A DNA stretch of 64,000 nt. Source: Drechslerella dactyloides. Lineage: Eukaryota; Ascomycota; Orbiliomycetes; Orbiliales; Orbiliaceae. The notes beneath the pieces are model-generated. The model worked only from the letters and a program-made list of their open reading frames with translations. It had not been told where the DNA came from and did not search any database. This document shows positions 57,169 to 64,000 of this stretch, in pieces. The stretch is taken from positions 4,340,001 through 4,404,000 of the forward strand of contig JAGTWJ010000019.1 of NCBI GenBank assembly GCA_020064725.1. The letters are read 5' to 3'. The first letter of the stretch is position 1. Each line of letters starts with the position of its first letter. Both the position numbers and the translations under genes were made by a program.

Positions 57169-59496
57169 ATGAAGAGGACGAGCGACAGCCAAGCTAAAGG
57201 TATGAAAGATCAAAAACCCCCATCGCGCAGGATGCACCTCGACTAACGTCTTTATTTACTCCATCCAGCACCTCTTAGCGCGCTCGCAGCTCGGCGCCTG
57301 CGACAGCAGCGGGATGCCTCAGAACCAACATCGAATGGAAGTTCTCCAGCGCTCACGCCAGTCGCCGAGACGATATCCGCGCCCGCTGGGCAAATACCCA
57401 ATGGCGGTCAAGTAGACCACGGGCAGCGAAGCCCCTCGACGGCGCCTGCTGCGAAGGAACCAGAGACGGCTGCCGCCCTCGCAGACGAGTCTTCACGGTA
57501 AACAACCATGTATGCGCACGGGTCCAGGTGTCAGAACTTCGCTGACGGGGAACCCTCGCAGTCAGGTCTCGAATTTTACACAGACGGAGGACAATTATGT
57601 CTACAACCCCCAAACTGAGGAAACGACAGTCAAGCTGCGGCGGGGCGAGGTAGGCATGTCTTCGACGCATGGCAGGACGGACAGAGGGCTGACGCTGGGC
57701 AGTCGCTCGTTATACAAGGCGAATACAGGGTGTCCGTGAAATCTGGAGCCATCACAATATATAGCGCCATCCTGGACTCCTCGTCAGGTCCATTGGATGT
57801 TATAGCGCCGTCGTCGCTCGCGCTACCGATTGTCGAGTGTGCGCCCAAGTCTAAGAAGCGGAAAGTTGACTCTCGCGACGGCGATTACGATGCCGTGTTC
57901 AATTTAGAGAACATCCGGACGGGCTTGGGCGAGGTCGGCAGGATATGTCCGCGATTCGACAAGATATGGAAGCCGCCGTTGACCACCACGACGATCACAG
58001 GAGGAAGTAACGATTCGTTCACGTGTGTAAGATATAGCGCACCTAGATATTTCCTGATCACGACAGAAATCTGACGTTACGACCAATGGTAGCTCCTCAC
58101 GTCGCCGCAACCGCCTGTTACACTTACGATTTCCCCGTCCTGGCAGTCGACTATTACGAGCCTCGGTTCCTCTAAAAATTCACCGAAATCGATATTCATC
58201 ACCGGCGCCAAGTCCGCTGGTAAATCTACGTTCGCTCGATGTCTCACCAATGCGATAACTTCGCAGTCGCCGCGGCGCGCGGTCGTCTATCTCGACCTCG
58301 ACCCCGGACAGCCGAGCTTTACACCGCCGTGCATGGTTTCCCTCCATAGAATCACTTCCCCAATCGTCGCCCCGTCGTTCGCAGGCCCTCGCTCCGCAGA
58401 ACTCCTCCGACAGCACCACATAGGGTACGCTTCCCCCCGCGAAGATCCGAAGTACTACCTTCGGTGCGCGGCGAATCTGTTCCGAGAGTTCCGAGCGCAA
58501 TCCGAGCGAGAAGGGGAGCAGCCCACGTTGATTGTGAACACCTGCGGCTGGATCAAGGGCATGGGAAGGGAGCTGTTGCACGAGCTCGTGCAACTCTGCG
58601 GACCGACGGACGTCGTCGGATTAGGAGATGTGGACGGTGTCTTTGCGGAGATACTACCCTCGGAAAGTACCGCTCGCCGACACCTTCCCGAGGCCGCTGG
58701 AACCGGCGCGACGGCTGGTAATGCCAGCAGCAGCAGCGGGAGCCAGCCGTTCACACCTGCGGAATTGAGAATGCTACAGACCATCGCATACTTTCACTCC
58801 CTGCCTGGTATTGGCAGCGGCAGCAGCAACGGCCCGGCAGCGGGCTTCGACTTCAGCAGGCATCTAACGGCGGTGCCTCCGCTGTTGGCAGGGTACACCG
58901 GTCCTGGAAGAGTTATCCATGGGATGACGGTCCTCGACACCCATGTCCCGCGCGATCTGCTCTTCGCAGCGACGACTGCGACCATCGTCGCCGTCAATCT
59001 TGTGAAGGCTGACGACGCAGACCACCCGGTCAATCGGTATCTTGCGGATGCCTACGATGCAGACCATCGCGCTGGTAACGAACGCGAATACGAGAACGGG
59101 AAGGACGGCGCAGCGCCGTATATCTGCTCGAGCGAGTTCGATGGCACCAGCAGCCTTGTCCCCGCCGAGAAGACGATGACCATCGGCCTTGCGATTCTGC
59201 GAGGGGTCGACGAGACGAACGGGCAGGTGCAGCTGCTGATGCCGGTGGGTGAGGATGCGCTGAACGCTTGGCTTGAGAAGGGGTATCGGGTTGTGCTGTG
59301 CAGGGGCAGAGATGAGATGCCGGTCTGGCTGATGTGGGATTGGAGGTCGGAGCAGCAGCAGCGGAAGAGGACCGGGGCGGATGGAAAGCGGGTGCCGTAT
59401 CTGGACTTTGTGGTTGGCGGGGAGGTGACGGGCAAGGGTGCGAAGGAGTGGAAGGTGCGGAGAAACATCATGCGGAGGGGCCAGCAGCGGCGGTAG
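57169..59496 (+). CDS. GRC3: Polynucleotide 5'-hydroxyl-kinase
   Basis: Grc3 phosphorylates RNA 5' ends and, with the nuclease Las1, processes the ITS2 spacer of pre-rRNA. It is also linked to Pol I termination. Exons 57169-57199, 57269-57497, 57562-57649, 57703-58026 and 58093-59496 give 691 residues. An N-terminal Ser/Pro/Ala-rich region precedes the beta-rich domain (SLVIQGEYRVSVKSGAITIY). The kinase core has Walker A GAKSAGKST at 262-270 and the family motif YLDLDPGQPSF, then the lid and NTCGWIKGMG. The C-terminal domain ends in a basic tail (RRNIMRRGQQRR). Intron 4 uses TGT/GTAAG, which leaves phase 0. The start is the only ATG of the small first exon, and the join to APLSALAARRL is phase-consistent. 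Confidence 0.94.
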
Positions 59497-60705
59497 TTGG
59501 TAGATGGCAGGAGGGAGGGGCAGGAAACAGGGAAGGAATTGACTCGCGACTGCGAGACAGGGCGCAGAGGCCAAGTGGGTCTAGAATGGTGTCAATGAAT
59601 AGAGTATCTTGGAAATGGGCATCGATTGTGCCGTCGGCTGAAATAGCCAGAACGTTTTCTGTCAAACTGGAATCGAAATGCCGTCAATTGGACAATCTTC
59701 GTATTCCGAAATGCTCGATCACCGCGCCGGTGGAGGGGGCGGTTGGAAGCGAGGGCAAGCGATGGGAAGCGATGTTACATTACGTGCTCGAGTTTACGGG
59801 AAGCCCTGCAGTGGCGCAAGCAAGTCAATTGATTAATTGAAGCTAGTCGAAAGCGCAGGGAGACAGGCCATCCCAAGACCGTTCTGGATCGACGATGCCG
59901 GCAAGCTTGGAAGGAAGGACTCGAGAGAATGACAATGGCGCGACTGCACTTCAATTGCATGAGGAAATAGTAAGCGGTGGTGATAATGGCTCATTCGCGC
60001 GAACTACACTTCAGCCTTCTCGGGGATGCAGACGGATGGCGTCGACTTGGATTTCCATTGGAGCGAAATGTGCAGGTGTGGCGATTATCAGCGGTGGGAA
60101 CAAGGGTAAGCGACCCGATTCAGTGCCGTCGATGGTTGGTGCCCTGCGAGGCGGCTCACAATTGTGGGGAAGCACGAACATGTCGACGGGCAGAATCTAT
60201 CATGCTAGTTTGATGTTGGCAGCAGGTTTAACGCCGTTACGAGTTAGCTCGCATCTCCTTGCTTGCGGGATAAAGTCGAGCTAGGACCAGCTTGAGAATC
60301 TAACGCGAGTGGGGCTGTAAGTTTGTGCAAAGCTGCAAAGGCAGTCGAGTGGGGAGCTGCAGCTGGGGATCGTGAGAACTAGTAAAACTTGTATCACGAT
60401 GGTCCGTATACGAGGCGAGAAGTTTTATTTTAGGAATATTTTACTCGATAAATATCAGCAAGTGTATGAAGCAGACCCAAGGAGCTCATATCTGTCGATA
60501 ATTTTTACATACACGATAGCAAATTCGCAGGAAGTGCCGGTAAGCGCTATATCGCATTTTTCCGGCGCCGGCCTGATGGAAATACAAAGACAAAAAAACG
60601 ACCGACTGCGCTCTCCAACGAATGGTCAAATCGAGCTTGGATACTTCGAAATCCGGGCAACGGGTTATCGATAATGCAAGCGGTGCATCGTGTGATGTGA
60701 TTGTA

Positions 60706-60735
60706 AATGCATGCATGCATCTATCCATGCATGCA
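60706..60735. repeat. TGCATGCATGCA cluster
   Basis: Overlapping GCATGC motifs occur on both sides of a short CTATC spacer, forming an inverted-repeat-like cluster. Confidence 0.7.
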
Positions 60736-61973
60736 GACACAAGCAAGGCCTCCAGGTCTGTGCATTCATGTCGACGTTACACGTAAGTCCTGTCGACAAG
60801 TATATGCAATTATCACGGATTGGACATAATATCGAGTACTTCCCACCTACACACGTGAGCACAGCAGCTCAAGTAGTCGAGAACAAGCTATCACGGGGTC
60901 TACGAGTAGACGATACATCAGCAGCGGACGGCTGCGCAGCTTGATAATGATCATCCTCGATAAAATTGCAGACCGACATACATGCATGCAGGCATGCAGG
61001 CGTTCGAGATATCTGTTCTTTTGGTTCGCTAGGTCACTGGACCCGTGCCCAAGTAAGACGCCACGATATAATAGGTCGGCAATGCGGTCCCCTCCATCGA
61101 CCAAGTAATCGAATCCTGCAGGCAAGATCAAGGCTTCTGCATACGGCGCGCCGGCACCGCAGCCAGCTGCCATTGGCTCACTCGCTGCGCGGCACATCCT
61201 ATTGGCTGTGGCGTGCAACGGGAGGGGATGTGCAATTGCGAGCATGTGACGAGTGCTTTTTGGTTTTTTTTTTTTTTACTTTCCAAGGATCGAGCGAGGC
61301 GTCGGGTTTGCAGCAGATGTGCTTTCCTGGGATGGGATGGCGGGACCCACATGTTATGTATGTCTGTACAGCGTGGATTCGATAGGGACAGGAAGACGGA
61401 CGGGAGTAAGTGCTCAATCTATGTACAGCTACAGCCCTTGTCGACGGGGAGTTCCCCAGACTGGAGCTGCGTGAAGGAGCTAGCCGCCTCGAGATTGCAT
61501 ATTGCTAGCTCTGTGGCTGCAGTAGCCCCGCTGCTGGTTGGTGGCGATTGGTCGTCCCTGCTGGTGATCGTCGATAGCGATGGCGACGGCCAATTGACGC
61601 AAGTCAGCCGGTCGTTATCAGGCTGGACGTTTGTCGTACGTATCTGATGCGTCGATGGTGGATGATGTATGGGATTTAAATTTTGTGAATGGGCGTTTCC
61701 GTGGTGGTGAGGAGGAGGTTGAACGGTTGTCGTCATCTTATTGTCTCTGGCGCACGTGGTGCAAGTTCGCGAGCCTCGCTGCTGGGCGATCCAACGTCAC
61801 GCAACGCATCCGCATCCTGCGCACGAGGGGGTTATCGCATCCTAGCGCTGGAAGTATTCAATTCTTGATCAGGCCACGATCAGCGTAGAGGGTGTATATG
61901 CGACCTTGCTATTATTAAAAATCACTAGCGTTCGATGAATCCTTGAGGTCGAAGTCAGTAGTACAAAGACAAT

Positions 61974-62012
61974 CCGGATTGCATATCCGGTTTCGGGACG
62001 TTAGAATCCCGA
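61974..62012. other. Two adjacent perfect hairpins
   Basis: The first has the arm CCGGAT, a 5-nt loop and ATCCGG. The second, two bases on, has TCGGGA, an 8-nt loop and TCCCGA. No tRNA box A or B fits around them. Their role is unknown. Confidence 0.45.
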
Positions 62013-63405
62013 CGCCCGACGCGAGACTAGGAGCGAAGACTAGGACCTCTCGATACTCCATCTTGCGAAAGTACCCAGATGCATGTCAAATCTCTATCGA
62101 TCGCCGAGCAGGTAGATTAGAATTACTCGACACCTCGTCGATATATTATAAAACACTGCCCTTATCAGCTAATCTACAACATGGATTTCTGATCGACTAG
62201 CCTTACGCACGCAGACTTCCCGGCCCAAACTGAAATTAATTTGCCCAGTTCTTCATTGTATTGCAAGGGTGCATGGGCTGTAGTGCGAGACACGGCCAGG
62301 GCCCATGCCGAGATAGTTAGCGCTTATATAGCTTAAGCTTAACTTGAGAGACTAGCGCTAGCCGGTGACTATACGAGGTACAAACCGGTCAGCGTTACGT
62401 TAAAGACGTACGTAATCTGCGGATTCGATTGGTGAGAAGTTCGTTAAGGATGTACGTGCGTTCCAGCCCTTTGATATATTCACTATATTATACTAGCGAT
62501 GCCCATATAGCTGGCTGACCATGGTTCTAACGTGCTGCAACTTGCATGTCAAAGTTTTTTTCTGCTTTTAAAATACCCTGCCATGCATGCGATCCGATAT
62601 ATACTATAAGTCGACAGTTGCAGACGAGTTATAGTTACATATTGAGGCTTTTGCCGGCCGTAAAACCTGATTTCATTGGTGCTCCGTGAACGCAGAACGC
62701 ATATGTTGAAGCGCTGGTAATAGTTTCCTTGATTTTAGGAAATATTTCTATAAATTATTCACACTTGGACTGCCAGCTTGCAATAACGCTGCAACGCCTG
62801 CATGCGTCTCTACTTGTCGACGGCCCCGCCGTATCGAGTCCAGCGGTGAATATCCTTGGAAGGAAAACTAGTTCGGCGTGCCCGCCGGATCGAGTACCGA
62901 AACTCGGAAATTTACCGCCTTCGCATCGGCTGTCAAACTCAGCTGCGTATCGGCCCTTTTAGACGAGTCTGCAGCCCCGCATTATTTCCACGCCGGATTT
63001 CGATTAATCGGTCATCGAAGACGGTACTACTTAGGTAGGATTCGGCGGTTAGTCATCGTGCGTTCGGTGGGCATCCGTTCAGAGATAGCTGAACTTGATC
63101 CATCAGGATTTCGGTGCTGGTGGTGCTATGAGTATTGGGCCGTCGGCCTCCGTCACAGCAGGTTTTTAGCCAGCGTTAGCTTTAGAGTAAGGCTGTGCAG
63201 GTTAGTTAAATTGCTCGAAGCGCTTGATAGTTCTGACGGCAGTACGTCGCTAGCTGCCTGCTAGCTCGAGGCCGTTAGACCGGTGGATAGGTAGCGACAG
63301 GCCGTGCATAGAGTCCGTTCGAGAAGGCTCGGACTAGTGTTGGTGACGGCCTGAGTTAGCTTTAGGTAACCTTGCACACAAGCCAACTGCATACTTGGAA
63401 GTATG

Positions 63406-63972
63406 CTATGCGTTGGAATCGAAGACGATTACTGGCCGTGGAAGCGGTGATGTTGATCCATCGATCCATGCATGTGCTGTAGGCGAACTTTGGGTGAGTT
63501 TGGCAGGTATAGCCCTTGTAGATGGATAGCGTACAGACGTGCATGCAGGAGATTCCAGCGCTTCACTGCAGGCTACATTTAGCAGCTTTCGAGACAGCGG
63601 AGCGAGTTCTTCGAATGTTCGCCTATATGTTCTTCTCGTCGTGGATTTGATCCAGATCTGAGTCGTAAATGGAATTTCTCGAGACGAACTCCTCAAATTC
63701 TGTGGGGATGTGTTTGCTCTTTGCGTAGCGGACGAGGGGAATTCGGAGTATAGCAAAATAATCATGCACGATATCGGTAAAAAGTATTCGATGTGGATAT
63801 TGTCCACCTGCATGAGGTCCGGCAGGGATAGCAGCGTTCGCGAGAGCTCTCGCAGCATGAACGAACGAATGAACGAACAGTCAGAGATGGATGTCACGTC
63901 GCTGGAGATTTGACGCACGGTTTGTAGATTTGCATTTTCGGCAAGTATACTAGTAGACGTCAAACGTTGCAA
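63406..63972 (-). CDS. Uncertain ORF of 188 codons, possible gene fragment
   Basis: I do not recognise this frame. It encodes 188 residues with mixed, non-repetitive composition, unlike the low-complexity frames elsewhere in the tail. It has a hydrophobic stretch (VDNIHIEYFLPISCMIILLY) and a basic segment (IWIKSTTRRTYRRTF). Its ATG is 29 bases from the right edge, so an upstream exon could lie outside the window. It has no recognisable domain, and the opposite strand is also partly open. It may be an exon of a gene continuing to the right, a decayed gene or chance. Confidence 0.2.
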   Translation of the reverse strand: MQRLTSTSILAENANLQTVRQISSDVTSISDCSFIRSFMLRELSRTLLSLPDLMQVDNIHIEYFLPISCMIILLYSEFPSSATQRANTSPQNLRSSSREIPFTTQIWIKSTTRRTYRRTFEELAPLSRKLLNVACSEALESPACTSVRYPSTRAIPAKLTQSSPTAHAWIDGSTSPLPRPVIVFDSNA

Positions 63973-64000
63973 ACTGGTAAGTGTTTCTTGGCGAGTTTTC

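Larger units (their letters stand above)
59497..64000. other. Gene-poor tail
   Basis: 4.5 kb without a supported gene. It contains many TGCATGCA-like motifs (for example 60,706-60,735, 60,981-60,998 and 62,582-62,590), a T14 run near 61,264-61,277, and two adjacent perfect hairpins at 61,974-61,990 and 61,993-62,012. Open frames are short, overlap on both strands and lack family features. The longest is on the minus strand at 63,406-63,972. It could be the outer flank of a gene to the right or decayed repeat DNA. Confidence 0.55.

Noticed and set aside
59497..64000. tRNA, transposon or CRISPR in the gene-poor tail
   Set aside because: No A/B-box pair with cloverleaf arms, no transposase or reverse-transcriptase motifs, no terminal repeats and no regularly spaced repeats were seen.

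Overview
The window looks like nuclear DNA of a filamentous ascomycete (Pezizomycotina). Protein genes are interrupted by short introns (mostly 50-135 nt) with GTATGT/GTAAG-type donors. The gene set is typical of that group: a sterol glucosyltransferase with GRAM domain (ATG26), one FKS1 glucan synthase, a GEL/GAS glucanosyltransferase, SAGA subunit SPT7 and the Pol I subunit RPA34. I could not place the genus. No mobile element, CRISPR array, rRNA or convincing tRNA was recognised. Nineteen protein-coding genes are supported. One is cut by the left edge.

Layout. 1-16 kb: ATG26 (partial), SPT7, an MFS transporter divergent from an Ecdysoneless/SGT1-family gene, and an orphan low-complexity protein. 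17.9-23.8 kb: FKS1 on the minus strand. 23.8-31.6 kb: a 7.7 kb gene-free, simple-repeat-rich stretch that is the shared upstream region of FKS1 and the GH72 gene at 31.6-33.4 kb, so a beta-1,3-glucan synthase and a beta-1,3-glucan elongase stand head to head. 34.6-40.1 kb: RSA3 (with an unusually long intron), a small coiled-coil orphan, and a CSR1/Sec14-like lipid-transfer protein. 41.6-46.1 kb: mitochondrial aconitase divergent from BUD20. 46.3-49.3 kb: GAA1 divergent from a small VOC/glyoxalase-like gene. 49.7-52.0 kb: succinyl-CoA:3-ketoacid CoA-transferase. 52.7-59.5 kb: VPS4, prefoldin 6, RPA34 and GRC3. 59.5-64 kb: a gene-poor tail.

Functional links. FKS1 makes beta-1,3-glucan and the GH72 protein extends or branches it at the cell surface. 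RPA34 and GRC3, which act on Pol I transcription and on pre-rRNA processing, share a 163-bp intergenic promoter. RSA3 and BUD20 are further ribosome-biogenesis genes nearby. Aconitase and SCOT are mitochondrial carbon-metabolism enzymes.

Exon-intron models were built by hand from reading frames, splice signals and family conservation. Every model keeps phase through all its exons, but none was checked against RNA or a database. I did not find a wholly new multi-gene system. The points most worth a second look are the FKS1/GH72 divergent pair, an asparagine inside the FKS1 echinocandin hot spot 1, the RPA34/GRC3 bidirectional promoter, the possible dual start of the Sec14-like gene, and several stop-free introns whose length is a multiple of three.
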